Below are positions 7,810-16,373 of a stretch of DNA of 34,465 nucleotides, piece by piece (positions within the stretch are counted from its first letter, which is position 1; each line of letters begins with the position of its first letter). The position numbers and the translations under genes were made by a program. The notes beneath the pieces were generated by a model, which saw nothing but the letters and a program-made list of their open reading frames with translations, was not told where the DNA came from and did no database searches. The DNA comes from JAGOJE01 sp964553715 (GTDB taxonomy: Bacteria > Pseudomonadota > Alphaproteobacteria > Rickettsiales > Rickettsiaceae). The stretch spans positions 1 through 34,465 of the forward strand of contig CAZKKY010000012.1 in NCBI GenBank assembly GCA_964553715.1. Reading direction: 5' to 3'.

Positions 7810-9074
7810 CCTTTATCCTTTAGTGCGTTATATAATTTTTGAAGCTGCTTTTCTAAAGCAAATTCATTCATGAAAATCTCATGAGCGGCTTTAGTTTTTT
7901 CCTCTACCTCGATAGGATGTGTTTTAATCCAGTTTATATGATCTTTAATCTGAGAATATATCTGATCAGCTGATGTTAATGCATCCAAATATAGTACATG
8001 ATCTCCAAAAAACTTCTTAACAAATCCATTGTGATCACTAATGACTATACTGCCAGATGCTATAGATTCTGCTATTCTAGAAGTAGGAATATTTTCTACC
8101 ATATGTTCTAATGAATGAATGACCAAAGATATGCCATATTTTTTCTGTATGTTAAATAGATTATCTTCTACCCTTTGATTTTTATCATAATCCTCTGCTG
8201 TGCCTTTAAATGCATCTCCTAAAAAGCCTAATTCAGAATCAAGGCCGTAGGCTAGTAACAAACCATCTTGTGCTAGAGAATATAAAGCATCGGATATTCT
8301 AATAGAAGATCTATTGCATCCCCACAAACTACCTACAATAAGAGCTTGCTCCCTAATGGCAGGAGAATATGGTACATAATGCTGGGAAAGATATAACGGC
8401 ATAACAAATGCATCTTTCTTATGTAAAGAATTTAAAGCGCTTGTTAAGTTAGGATTAGTACCATTTACTACACTATATAAATCTATATAACCATCATATT
8501 CTCCAAGATGTTTATAGCGCGAAAGAAATGACTTACCCTTAAATAAATTATTATTAGGTACATTCAAATAGACAATATTATAACTGCCATAAGGAACTAT
8601 ATAGACATAGTGAGTAACTGCTAAAGAAAATTGAGGTTTATAAACCAGATTTACTAAAGCAGTAGCAACATAATAGAAATGAGACATTAAAAAATAGTCT
8701 GTTGTACTTTCTGCAAAACGTGCACTTATAACATTCCAACCTAAATTTCTAGCTGCTGTTACAGTTCTGTTATGTAACAGCAACTCCCCTATTCTACTAG
8801 TAGTGCCATAAATAGCAACACAAGGTTTGCTTCTGTCTATAGAAGGCAATTCCATAGTTAAAATTAAGCACATTACAACTACAGAATAAAGAAATAATAC
8901 TTTTAAGATTCCTTGCAAACAAAAAACATGCCTCAAGCTAAAATTAGCCTTGAAATATAACCAGCATGCTTTAAAAGAAAAATTATCTTTTAACCATTTT
9001 AGTCTTTCTATTATAAAAAAGCCGTTTTTTAGCTCATGCCAAAATCCTAATAATTTTTTTTTTGCCGATCTCAT
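7791..9074 (-). CDS. Membrane-anchored glycosyltransferase-like protein (GT-B type C-terminus)
   Basis: The C-terminal third has the shape of a GT-B glycosyltransferase nucleotide-sugar site: SRIAESIASGSIVISDHNGF (about 331-350), where GT1/GT4-type enzymes place the donor-binding acidic residue in an E..A.G..vi.sd pattern, then FFGDHVLYLDAL. One membrane helix is likely at about 54-75 after a basic, aromatic N-terminal region, giving a type II or tail-in arrangement. The middle (about 80-260) has tyrosine-rich segments unlike standard families. The start at 9074 is preceded by AGGGATAGTC. It follows htpG and overlaps the 151-residue gene. The acceptor is unknown; a role in surface glycan synthesis is inference. 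Confidence 0.62.
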   Translation of the reverse strand: MRSAKKKLLGFWHELKNGFFIIERLKWLKDNFSFKACWLYFKANFSLRHVFCLQGILKVLFLYSVVVMCLILTMELPSIDRSKPCVAIYGTTSRIGELLLHNRTVTAARNLGWNVISARFAESTTDYFLMSHFYYVATALVNLVYKPQFSLAVTHYVYIVPYGSYNIVYLNVPNNNLFKGKSFLSRYKHLGEYDGYIDLYSVVNGTNPNLTSALNSLHKKDAFVMPLYLSQHYVPYSPAIREQALIVGSLWGCNRSSIRISDALYSLAQDGLLLAYGLDSELGFLGDAFKGTAEDYDKNQRVEDNLFNIQKKYGISLVIHSLEHMVENIPTSRIAESIASGSIVISDHNGFVKKFFGDHVLYLDALTSADQIYSQIKDHINWIKTHPIEVEEKTKAAHEIFMNEFALEKQLQKLYNALKDKGCLGGL

Positions 9075-9123
9075 GACTATCCCTGGTTAGAAACAAACAT
9101 CTGTGAAGACAGGCTGACGAGTT

Positions 9124-10971
9124 CTAAATTTGTGTAAGCATTTTATTCATAAGCCTTGCAAAAGAAGATACATCATGCACCTGTTCTCCCTCTATAATAC
9201 AAGCTTGATCGAAAAGCAATATAGCTAAATCAGATGCTATTTCCTTGCCTATGTTATTTTCTATTTTCGTGACAATTTTATGCTTAGGATTTATTTCTAG
9301 AATTTTAGCAGTACCAGAACGGATTTGTTTTTGCTCAAGCAAAAATCTTTCCATACGCATATCCATAGCTCCTTCAGCAACTGCAAGACACGCAGGACTC
9401 TCTGTTAGTTTCTTTGAAACTCTAACGCCACTTACTCTATCTCCAAGAACATCTTTGATAAATTCAATAAGCTCTTTATGAGAAGTAGATTCAGGATCAT
9501 CCTTACTATTTTCACCTAATTCATTATCATCACCCGCTCTTGTAACAGACTTAAATTCATATTCACCATATTTAGGCGTAATATTGACCCAAAAATCATC
9601 TACTGAATCTGTAAATAATAATACATCTATCCCTTTACTTATGAAACCTTCAATCTGAGGACTGTTTTTGAGTTTTTGAATATCTTCTCCACTTAAATAA
9701 TAAATGGTTTTGCCGTCTTTGATATTAGCAATATATTCATCAATACCTATCATTTTATCTTGCAATACACTGTAAAACAAACATACATCAAGCAAGTGAT
9801 CGTGATCTGCAAAAGCCTCGCAAAGCCCTTCCTTTAATGCAGCACCAAAATTACTCCAGAAAGTTTCATATTGATCCCTAGCATCATTTTTCTTCTTTTT
9901 TAGCTCTCCAAGTACGCGCTTTGCTATAGCGTTTTTAATTTTGTCTAAAGTAGCATTATGCTGCAAAGTTTCTCGGCTTATGTTAAGAGGCAAATCTTCT
10001 GAATCTACAACTCCTCTTAAAAAACGCATATAGCCAGGAATAAGATCTATATTTTCATCAGCAATAAATACTCGTTTGATATATAATTTTACTCGCCTTT
10101 TGCGGTCAGGATGGAAAAGATCAAATGTCTTATTAGAAGGAATAAACAAAAGATTTGTAAACTCAACCATACCTTCATTCTTATTATGCATAGTAAGCCA
10201 TGGAGTATCTGCAGCATAAGAAACGCTTTTATAAAACTCTAAATATTGCTCGTCTGTGATCTCTGATTTAGATCTCGCCCACAAAGCAGAAGAGGAATTT
10301 AACCTAATTTCATTGTTGCTATCAGCAAAATAAATAGGGACAGAAATGTGATCTGAGTAACTTTTGATAATATGTTTTACTCTAAAATGATCTAAATAAG
10401 AATCTTCTCCTTCCTTAATATGAACGATAATTTTTGTACCTTTTATAAAATCAACATCTGTTTCTTCAATTGAATATTCTCCTATTCCATTAGAGGCCCA
10501 CCTAAATGCCTTATCTTCTCCTGCTTTTTTGGAAAATACTTCAACAAAATCTGCTATCATATATGCAGAATAAAATCCTACACCAAATTGGCCTATCATC
10601 GCATTATTATCTGAAGAAGATCCATTATTACTAGAATTAGAGGCCTTTATTTGCTCTATAAAATTTCTAGTACCAGAACGAGCAATTGTACCAAGATTCT
10701 CTATGAGATCGTTTTTATTCATCCCAATACCATTATCAGTAATGGAAAGTTGCCTTTTTTCTTTATCTATTGCCACAACTATCTTAAAATCAGCATCTCC
10801 TTTTATAAGAGAGCTATCTTGCTGAGAAAGATACCTAAGCTTATCACAAGCATCAGAGGAATTTGAGATAAGTTCTCTTAAAAAGATCTCCTTATTTGTA
10901 TATAAAGAATGAATCATAAGATGTAGAATCTTATCTATTTCAGCATCAAATTTTTTGGTCTCTATTGACAT
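9124..10971 (-). CDS. htpG: Chaperone HtpG (bacterial Hsp90)
   Basis: ATP-dependent Hsp90 chaperone of the cytosol. The GHKL ATPase domain shows FLRELISNSSDACDKLRY (from about residue 30), DNGIGM, GTIARSGT and GQFGVGFYSAYMIAD. The middle domain carries the catalytic-arginine region LPLNISRETLQ, and the C-terminal dimerisation domain is complete. Length 615, typical for HtpG. The start at 10971 is preferred over the in-frame ATG at 10998 because AGGAGG lies 6 nt before it and MSIETKKFDAEIDKIL aligns with family starts. It follows the methyltransferase gene by about 70 bp, a gap that holds a possible own promoter (11007-11034). Confidence 0.97.
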   Translation of the reverse strand: MSIETKKFDAEIDKILHLMIHSLYTNKEIFLRELISNSSDACDKLRYLSQQDSSLIKGDADFKIVVAIDKEKRQLSITDNGIGMNKNDLIENLGTIARSGTRNFIEQIKASNSSNNGSSSDNNAMIGQFGVGFYSAYMIADFVEVFSKKAGEDKAFRWASNGIGEYSIEETDVDFIKGTKIIVHIKEGEDSYLDHFRVKHIIKSYSDHISVPIYFADSNNEIRLNSSSALWARSKSEITDEQYLEFYKSVSYAADTPWLTMHNKNEGMVEFTNLLFIPSNKTFDLFHPDRKRRVKLYIKRVFIADENIDLIPGYMRFLRGVVDSEDLPLNISRETLQHNATLDKIKNAIAKRVLGELKKKKNDARDQYETFWSNFGAALKEGLCEAFADHDHLLDVCLFYSVLQDKMIGIDEYIANIKDGKTIYYLSGEDIQKLKNSPQIEGFISKGIDVLLFTDSVDDFWVNITPKYGEYEFKSVTRAGDDNELGENSKDDPESTSHKELIEFIKDVLGDRVSGVRVSKKLTESPACLAVAEGAMDMRMERFLLEQKQIRSGTAKILEINPKHKIVTKIENNIGKEIASDLAILLFDQACIIEGEQVHDVSSFARLMNKMLTQI

Positions 10972-11006
10972 ATAGCCTCCTAAAATATTTTTAAACACTC
11001 TTGGGA

Positions 11007-11034
11007 TTTATATATTCACCTGCAACTTTTCAAG
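11007..11034 (-). promoter_or_regulatory. Candidate heat-shock-type promoter of htpG
   Basis: On the minus strand, CTTGAAAA (complement of 11027-11034) matches the -35 element of RpoH-type promoters. About 15 nt further lies TATAAA, and the expected C-rich -10 element is not clear. It sits about 36 nt before the htpG start. A sigma70 reading with a short spacer is equally possible. Confidence 0.3.
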
Positions 11035-11043
11035 TACCTACAA

Positions 11044-11808
11044 TCATCTTACGCGCGCTATTATGCTTGCAATCTCAAAATTATCAACAAATAAACCTTC
11101 ATTAATAATCCTTCTTAACGCCCTCTTCCCTATAATATTATTAGACCTAGTAAGATTGTTAGATTCTCCCATTGCTTTTAATTCCCTCATCAAAGCTATC
11201 GGATTTTCATATTCTACCTCTATAGTTTCTAAATCTAATATAATAAACTTAAATCCTGAATGCTGTAATAATTTATAGATATCTGGTGGATCTACAAAAG
11301 GAGAAATATGAGGGCTACAAATAGACTCACTCTCGGATTCATGTTTTAATATAGTGTTACGCAAATTTTTTAAAGATGGAGCGCAAAACATACTAAAGAT
11401 AAATAATCCATCATCTGTTAAATGATTTTTTACTGACCTAAAAAACCCTGGCAAATCATTGATCCAGTGAGCATTTAATACAGAGGTTATGAGATCAAAT
11501 TTACTATTTAGCGATAAATTTTCTTCATCTAATATTATTTTGTTTTTAGCATTATTATAAGACAACATCTTATCAGAAATATCAGAAGCAGTTATGTTGC
11601 TATCTTTATAGCGATCAATTAATTTATTTGTAAGAAGCCCATGCCTTGAACCTAGATCTAGTATTTCTTTATAGCTACCTTCAAAAGCAGTGACATGATC
11701 AAAAATCTGATTAGAAGAATGATTTATTAAAAAATCATGCGATTTAATATTATAAGAAGCATTATCTCTATGAGTCTTTAATAAATTGCGATTAAAAATA
11801 TTATCCAT
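11044..11808 (-). CDS. SAM-dependent methyltransferase, NDUFAF5/BioC-like
   Basis: Class I Rossmann methyltransferase of the alphaproteobacterial/mitochondrial NDUFAF5-like group. The protein (254 residues) starts MDNIFNRNLLKTHRDNASYN, matching the family opening. The SAM-binding motif I is EILDLGSRHGLLT (about 47-59); further on come ITASDISDKML and FDLITSVLNAHWINDLPGFF, where the family has its W-x-NDLPG element. The frame can be extended to 11925, but those extra 39 residues lie inside dapA and do not resemble the family. The ATG at 11808 overlaps the dapA stop by 8 nt. Mitochondrial NDUFAF5 hydroxylates an arginine of a complex I subunit; whether the bacterial form does so is not settled. 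Confidence 0.8.
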   Translation of the reverse strand: MDNIFNRNLLKTHRDNASYNIKSHDFLINHSSNQIFDHVTAFEGSYKEILDLGSRHGLLTNKLIDRYKDSNITASDISDKMLSYNNAKNKIILDEENLSLNSKFDLITSVLNAHWINDLPGFFRSVKNHLTDDGLFIFSMFCAPSLKNLRNTILKHESESESICSPHISPFVDPPDIYKLLQHSGFKFIILDLETIEVEYENPIALMRELKAMGESNNLTRSNNIIGKRALRRIINEGLFVDNFEIASIIARVR

Positions 11809-12697
11809 ATTTTTTTGAAGCAATAGCAAGAACATCTTTTGAAACGATCTCTTTACTAGATGCTGAAAGCTCTTGCAAAGGCATACGCATCTCTTCAGAA
11901 CATAGGCCAAGAATTGATGCAGCAAATTTTACCGGAATTGGGTTAGTCTCAATAAATAATGCTTTATACAAAGAGATATACCTTTTTTGTAAAGAAATAG
12001 CCTTAGATAAATCTCCGCTATTCCAGCTTTCTTGGACCTCTGTCATTTCTTTTGGAAAAATATTGGACGCAACAGAAACAAGGCCAGACGCACCTTGCCC
12101 GTTATAGGCAAGAGAAAGAGAATCATCACCTGAAAGGACATTAAAATTATCTTTCACATTATTTAGAATGCGCAATGGTCTTTCAAGATCTGCAGCGCAA
12201 TCTTTAATAGCTAAAATTCTAGGCAGATTACTTAGTTCAACAATAGTATTATCTGTAAAATCTACAGCAGCACGACTAGGTGCTGCATATAACATAATAG
12301 GTAAGTTTGTAGCATCATGCAAAACTTTAAAATGGCCATATAAACCATTTTGAGTAGGTTTGTTATATGGCGGCGGAGAGCACATCAAGCCCCCTGCTCC
12401 AAGATCTTCCGCAGCCTTTGCAAGAGAAATGGTGTAAGATGTGCTAGAAGAACTGCATCCTGCAATAATATTAATTCTAGATTTTGATATATCTATCGCG
12501 CTTTTAATAAGGCTATTATATTCCTCAAAACCTAAGGTAGCCCCTTCCCCTGTAGAACCAGCAATAACAATTGCCTTTATTCCAGAATCTATCTGATAAT
12601 TTATTATTTTCTCTAAAGAGGCGTAGTCAATTTTGTCGTTTTTAAAAGGTGTAATAAGAGCCGTTATAAGCCCCAAAAAAGGATTATTTAATGTCAT
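11801..12697 (-). CDS. dapA: 4-hydroxy-tetrahydrodipicolinate synthase
   Basis: Condenses pyruvate with aspartate semialdehyde, the first committed step to meso-diaminopimelate for peptidoglycan. The 298-residue TIM-barrel has AGSTGEGATL (46-55; the Ser/Thr pair of the proton relay), PPYNKPTQNGLYGHF (109-123), Tyr137 and Arg142 in LYAAPSRAAVDF, and the Schiff-base lysine Lys165 in LAIKDCAADL. All key residues are present. The start at 12697 forms an ATGA overlap with the ilvE stop, so the two are translationally coupled, and the methyltransferase gene overlaps its end. Fits a Rickettsiales species that still makes DAP-type peptidoglycan. Confidence 0.95.
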   Translation of the reverse strand: MTLNNPFLGLITALITPFKNDKIDYASLEKIINYQIDSGIKAIVIAGSTGEGATLGFEEYNSLIKSAIDISKSRINIIAGCSSSSTSYTISLAKAAEDLGAGGLMCSPPPYNKPTQNGLYGHFKVLHDATNLPIMLYAAPSRAAVDFTDNTIVELSNLPRILAIKDCAADLERPLRILNNVKDNFNVLSGDDSLSLAYNGQGASGLVSVASNIFPKEMTEVQESWNSGDLSKAISLQKRYISLYKALFIETNPIPVKFAASILGLCSEEMRMPLQELSASSKEIVSKDVLAIASKKYG

Positions 12698-13569
12698 TTT
12701 GTTACCAGTTCTTTATAAAGTTCCATTATTTTAGGAGTAATTTCATCATTATTATAAGAGATTTTCTCTTGCATGAAAGTAATAGAATTGATAGGCTTTA
12801 CCTCTACAGCAGTGCCCGTAATAAAAGCCTCACTAAAATTCTTCATCTCTTCTGGCAAAATTATTCTTTCTTCTACTTCAAACCCGGCATTGCGTGCTAA
12901 TCCCATAACAGTAGACCTAGTAATTCCTTTTAATACACAATCTGCTAATGGAGTAATTACTTTGTTGCCATCTACAAAAAAGATATTAGATACCGTGCAT
13001 TCTCCCACAAATCCTCTATAATCTAGAAGCAAAGCGTCATCATATCCATCTTCTATAGCATCATGCTGGGCTATAGAAGAGATCTGGTAATTAGCAGAAG
13101 ATTTACACCAAGGATTTAGTGAATTTGGATGAGCTTTAATCCAATTACTCACTACTAAATCTATTTGTGGTTTACGAAATTCGCGACTAGAAACTTCCCA
13201 TGCAGCAACCATAGTATTGATAGATAGCATAGAACTACTTATTCTTTGAGATTCAGAACCCTTCCAGATAAGAGGCCTGATATAGCAATCCTTCAAATTG
13301 TTCAGTGTAATAACCCTCAACGCTGCATCCATGATCTGACTTGCAGTACAATCTGGAGAATATTTTAACATAGATGCAGAAGCAATTAGTCTGTCTATAT
13401 GATCTTTTAACTTAAAAATTTTACCATTATAGGCCCTAATTCCTTCAAATACAGCTCCTCCGTAATGAAGACTGTGAGTCAAAATATGTATCTGAGCCTT
13501 TTTCCACTCAATAAATTCTCCATTAAGCCAAATATAACCGGTTCTATCGCTTAAAGGTATAATTGCCAT
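12694..13569 (-). CDS. ilvE: Branched-chain amino acid aminotransferase (class IV PLP)
   Basis: PLP-dependent fold-type IV transaminase interconverting Val/Leu/Ile and their 2-oxo acids. Conserved parts: IHILTHSLHYGGAVFEGIRA (about 27-46), YIRPLIWKG, the lysine region NPWCKSSANYQISSIAQHDA with GYDDALLLD, then GECTVSNIFFVDG and KGITRSTVMGLA for phosphate binding. Length 291, typical. The open frame extends to a GTG at 13581, but the ATG at 13569 is preceded by GAAGGA at proper spacing and gives MAIIPLSDRTGYIWLNGEF, the usual start. It is first in the coupled set ilvE-dapA-methyltransferase. D-amino acid or ADC-lyase relatives share the fold; the GGAVFEGIRA and KG-RS/T pattern favours IlvE. Confidence 0.9.
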   Translation of the reverse strand: MAIIPLSDRTGYIWLNGEFIEWKKAQIHILTHSLHYGGAVFEGIRAYNGKIFKLKDHIDRLIASASMLKYSPDCTASQIMDAALRVITLNNLKDCYIRPLIWKGSESQRISSSMLSINTMVAAWEVSSREFRKPQIDLVVSNWIKAHPNSLNPWCKSSANYQISSIAQHDAIEDGYDDALLLDYRGFVGECTVSNIFFVDGNKVITPLADCVLKGITRSTVMGLARNAGFEVEERIILPEEMKNFSEAFITGTAVEVKPINSITFMQEKISYNNDEITPKIMELYKELVTK

Positions 13570-13639
13570 TGTTTCCTTCACTAAATTGTATTACATTCAT
13601 AAAATGATTACCATGTTACTATAACAATTTTAAAAACAA

Positions 13640-14317
13640 ATGATAGAAGAAAAACCACATATTCTTATAGTAGATGACGATGAAAGAATTTTAAAACTAC
13701 TCAAGCAGTTTTTAGAAAATGCTGGTTATAATGTGTCTACATCATCATCTGTAAAATATGCATCATTGTATATGGAATATTTTATCTTTGATTTGCTTAT
13801 ATTAGACGTAATGCTTCCAGAAATTACAGGAGTAGAATTTGCAACTACAATCAAACATAATAAAGTACATGTTCCTATAATATTACTGACAGCTTTGTCT
13901 GAAATAGAAGATAGGGTAAAAGGACTTCAATCTGGCGCCGATGACTATATATCTAAACCATTTGATCCTAGAGAATTATTACTTCGCACAAAAAATCTTA
14001 TAGAAATATATGGATATAATAAGAAACAAACAAAAATTATACCAATCGGAGATTCGACTTATAATATTGAGACCAAAGAATTTATTAAAAACCAAGAAGT
14101 TATTGCTCTTAGTTCTACAGAACAAAAACTACTCGAAATCCTTATAGAATCTAACAAAAAACCAATATCTAGAAGTAAATTATCAGATCTCATGGGCGGA
14201 CTTAACGAAAGATCAATAGATGTACAAATAGCAAGATTACGTAGTAAAATAGAAAATGGAACAAAAAAAACAAAATTTCTTCAGACAATCCGCAATGAAG
14301 GCTATGTATTATATTAA
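13640..14317 (+). CDS. OmpR-family response regulator
   Basis: DNA-binding response regulator of a two-component system. The receiver domain has the acidic pocket DDD (12-14), phospho-acceptor Asp56 (LLILDVMLPE), Thr84 and Lys106 (YISKPFDPREL). The C-terminal winged helix (about 130-225) has SSTEQKLLEILIESNKKPIS, SRSKLSDLMGG, the recognition helix RSIDVQIARLRSKIE and IRNEGYVLY. Length 225. It overlaps the sensor kinase gene at its 3' end. A 58-bp gap separates it from divergent ilvE. In Rickettsiales this pairing is usually labelled OmpR/EnvZ; orthology to the osmosensing pair is not shown. Confidence 0.93.
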   Translation: MIEEKPHILIVDDDERILKLLKQFLENAGYNVSTSSSVKYASLYMEYFIFDLLILDVMLPEITGVEFATTIKHNKVHVPIILLTALSEIEDRVKGLQSGADDYISKPFDPRELLLRTKNLIEIYGYNKKQTKIIPIGDSTYNIETKEFIKNQEVIALSSTEQKLLEILIESNKKPISRSKLSDLMGGLNERSIDVQIARLRSKIENGTKKTKFLQTIRNEGYVLY

Positions 14318-15626
14318 TAACTTGGTTCCTAAGACTTTATTAACCAGGTTTATGCTTATAATTATAGTACCAACAGTAGTAGGACAAATAGCTTCTATAT
14401 ATTTGTTTTATGAAAGACATTGGTATAACGTTTCTGAATATAGTAGCGCATCCATAGCCAGACAAATAGCACTCATGGTAGATAGATATAAAGAAAATGA
14501 CCAAATCTCCCTACAAAGCATAAGTAATATTTTAAAAATTGAATATGATGCTTACCCTAATAAAAAACTTAATAAAGTAACAATCCTAGATGTAGATCAA
14601 TCAAAAAGCGAGGAAATAGAGATTTTACGAAGAGAACTTGATGATGTGATAAGCCTTAAAAAAAATGTATATCTTGCTTCTTCTGGTAAAATAATCGTTA
14701 ATATAGAAACAAATAAAGGGGTTTTTCAGGTCCAATTACCCTCAAAACCTATTTTAAATCCAACAACATATATTTTTGTATTATGGATAGTATCACTTAC
14801 CATATTAATTTTGATAATATCTTTATTATTCTCAAAAAATCAAATTAAATCTATAATAGAACTCACATCTGCTGCAAATGAATTTGGAAATAGCAAACTT
14901 CCTAGTGATAAAACTAAATACAAACCTTCTGGTGCCAAAGAAATTAGACTAGCCGGTCTTGCATTCATCAGAATGAGAGAAAGAATAGAGCGACAAATCA
15001 CTAAAAGAACCCAAATGCTCGCAATGATTTCCCATGATCTTAGAACTCCTCTAACTAGAATAAAGCTACAAGCAGCATTAATGAACCCGCAAGAAGGACT
15101 AAAAGAAATAGAGCAAGACGTAATTAATATGGAAAATATTATTACTAGCTATCTTGATTTTGTAAGAGGTGAAGGAGGAGAAAAATTTCAGAAAGTAGAA
15201 TTGTCTAGATGGATTAATGATAATATCAAATATACCAAAATAGGAAAATTGAAAATAAACTATGATCTTGCAACAAATTGTGTTACTTCTATAAAACATC
15301 ACGCATTGCTACGAGCTATGAGTAATATTATTAGTAACTCTGAAAAATATGCTAGCAAAATCAAAATTTCATCTTATAAAGAGAAAGGTGATATTATAAT
15401 TACGATCGAAGATAATGGACCTGGCATAAGTGAAAAAGATAAAAAAATGGTTTTTGCACCTTTCTTTCGCTCAGACTCTGCAAGAGCTATAGATCATAGA
15501 GGAAGCGTAGGGCTTGGCCTTACAATAACTAGAGAAATCATCCTTGGTCACAATGGTAAAATATTTCTAGAAGATGGGAAAAATCTAAAAGGATTATTGG
15601 TAAAAATTGTTTTGCCAAGTGAGTAA
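14304..15626 (+). CDS. EnvZ-like sensor histidine kinase
   Basis: Membrane sensor kinase partnered with the overlapping response regulator. Order: TM1 (RFMLIIIVPTVVGQIASIYLF), a periplasmic domain of about 120 residues, TM2 (TYIFVLWIVSLTILILIISL), HAMP, then the dimerisation helix with phospho-accepting His244 in AMISHDLRTPLTRIKLQ. The ATPase domain shows ALLRAMSNIISNSEKYAS (N box), IEDNGPGIS (G1), VFAPFFRSDSAR (F box) and GSVGLGL (G2). All catalytic elements are intact. The frame opens at 14256, but that start would overlap the regulator by 62 nt; ATGs at 14295 and 14304 are more likely, and 14304 is chosen with low certainty. uppS follows 37 bp downstream. Confidence 0.92.
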   Translation: MYYINNLVPKTLLTRFMLIIIVPTVVGQIASIYLFYERHWYNVSEYSSASIARQIALMVDRYKENDQISLQSISNILKIEYDAYPNKKLNKVTILDVDQSKSEEIEILRRELDDVISLKKNVYLASSGKIIVNIETNKGVFQVQLPSKPILNPTTYIFVLWIVSLTILILIISLLFSKNQIKSIIELTSAANEFGNSKLPSDKTKYKPSGAKEIRLAGLAFIRMRERIERQITKRTQMLAMISHDLRTPLTRIKLQAALMNPQEGLKEIEQDVINMENIITSYLDFVRGEGGEKFQKVELSRWINDNIKYTKIGKLKINYDLATNCVTSIKHHALLRAMSNIISNSEKYASKIKISSYKEKGDIIITIEDNGPGISEKDKKMVFAPFFRSDSARAIDHRGSVGLGLTITREIILGHNGKIFLEDGKNLKGLLVKIVLPSE

Positions 15627-15663
15627 TAGATTTCTATGAGTAACAATTTCTAAGACTTAAAAT

Positions 15664-16365
15664 ATGAGTAATACATATAAAAATCAGATAAACCACTTAG
15701 CTATCATTATGGATGGGAATGGTAGATGGGCTAGCAAAAGACTCCTGCCTAAAGTAGAGGGCCATAGAAGAGGAGCAGAGACTGCTCAAGCAATAGTAAA
15801 AGCAGCAGCTAAACGTAATATAAAATATCTAACATTATATACTCTATCATCTGAAAATTTATCTCGCCCGGAAAACGAAGTAAGAGATATAATGAATTTG
15901 TTAGACTTTTATCTAGATAAAGAACTTAATAATTTGCACAAGAATAATATTAGATTAAAATTTATAGGAGATCTTAGCAAATTAAGTACTGCAATATTTT
16001 CTAAAGTAAAAAATGCAATGGAATTAACTAGCCATAATAATGGCCTTACATTATGTCTTGCAATATGTTATGGAGGACGAAATGAAATTATCACTGCAGT
16101 TAAAAATATAATATCAGATAACATCCCAGAAGATCAAATAACAGAACAGATATTTAGCAAATATCTGTTTGACCCTGAAATGCCTGATGTAGATCTTATG
16201 ATAAGAACGAGCGGAGAATATAGAATCAGTAACTTCTTATTGTGGCAAGTAGTATATGCAGAATTATATTTTGCACCTAAATACTGGCCAGATTTTACAG
16301 AGGAAGATCTTGAGTTAGCAATAGAAAATTTTCAGTCTAGAAAGAGATCCTTCGGACAGAGATAA
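15664..16365 (+). CDS. uppS: Undecaprenyl diphosphate synthase (cis-prenyltransferase)
   Basis: Makes C55 undecaprenyl diphosphate from farnesyl diphosphate and IPP, the carrier lipid for peptidoglycan and surface glycans. The 233-residue protein has LAIIMDGNGRWASKR with catalytic Asp17, EGHRRGAET, TLYTLSSENLSRP and the C-terminal RTSGEYRISNFLLWQ, with YAELYFAPKYWPDFTEED completing family signatures. It lies 37 bp after the sensor kinase on the same strand with no terminator seen, so the kinase operon may read through. It ends 8 bp from the convergent Ppx gene. Confidence 0.96.
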   Translation: MSNTYKNQINHLAIIMDGNGRWASKRLLPKVEGHRRGAETAQAIVKAAAKRNIKYLTLYTLSSENLSRPENEVRDIMNLLDFYLDKELNNLHKNNIRLKFIGDLSKLSTAIFSKVKNAMELTSHNNGLTLCLAICYGGRNEIITAVKNIISDNIPEDQITEQIFSKYLFDPEMPDVDLMIRTSGEYRISNFLLWQVVYAELYFAPKYWPDFTEEDLELAIENFQSRKRSFGQR

Positions 16366-16373
16366 AACCCTAG

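Noticed and set aside
11809..11925. N-terminal extension of the methyltransferase into dapA
   Set aside because: The extra residues are the out-of-frame translation of the conserved dapA 3' end and do not resemble the methyltransferase family.
13570..13581. GTG start four codons upstream in ilvE
   Set aside because: The ATG at 13569 has a well-placed GAAGGA site that overlaps the GTG itself.
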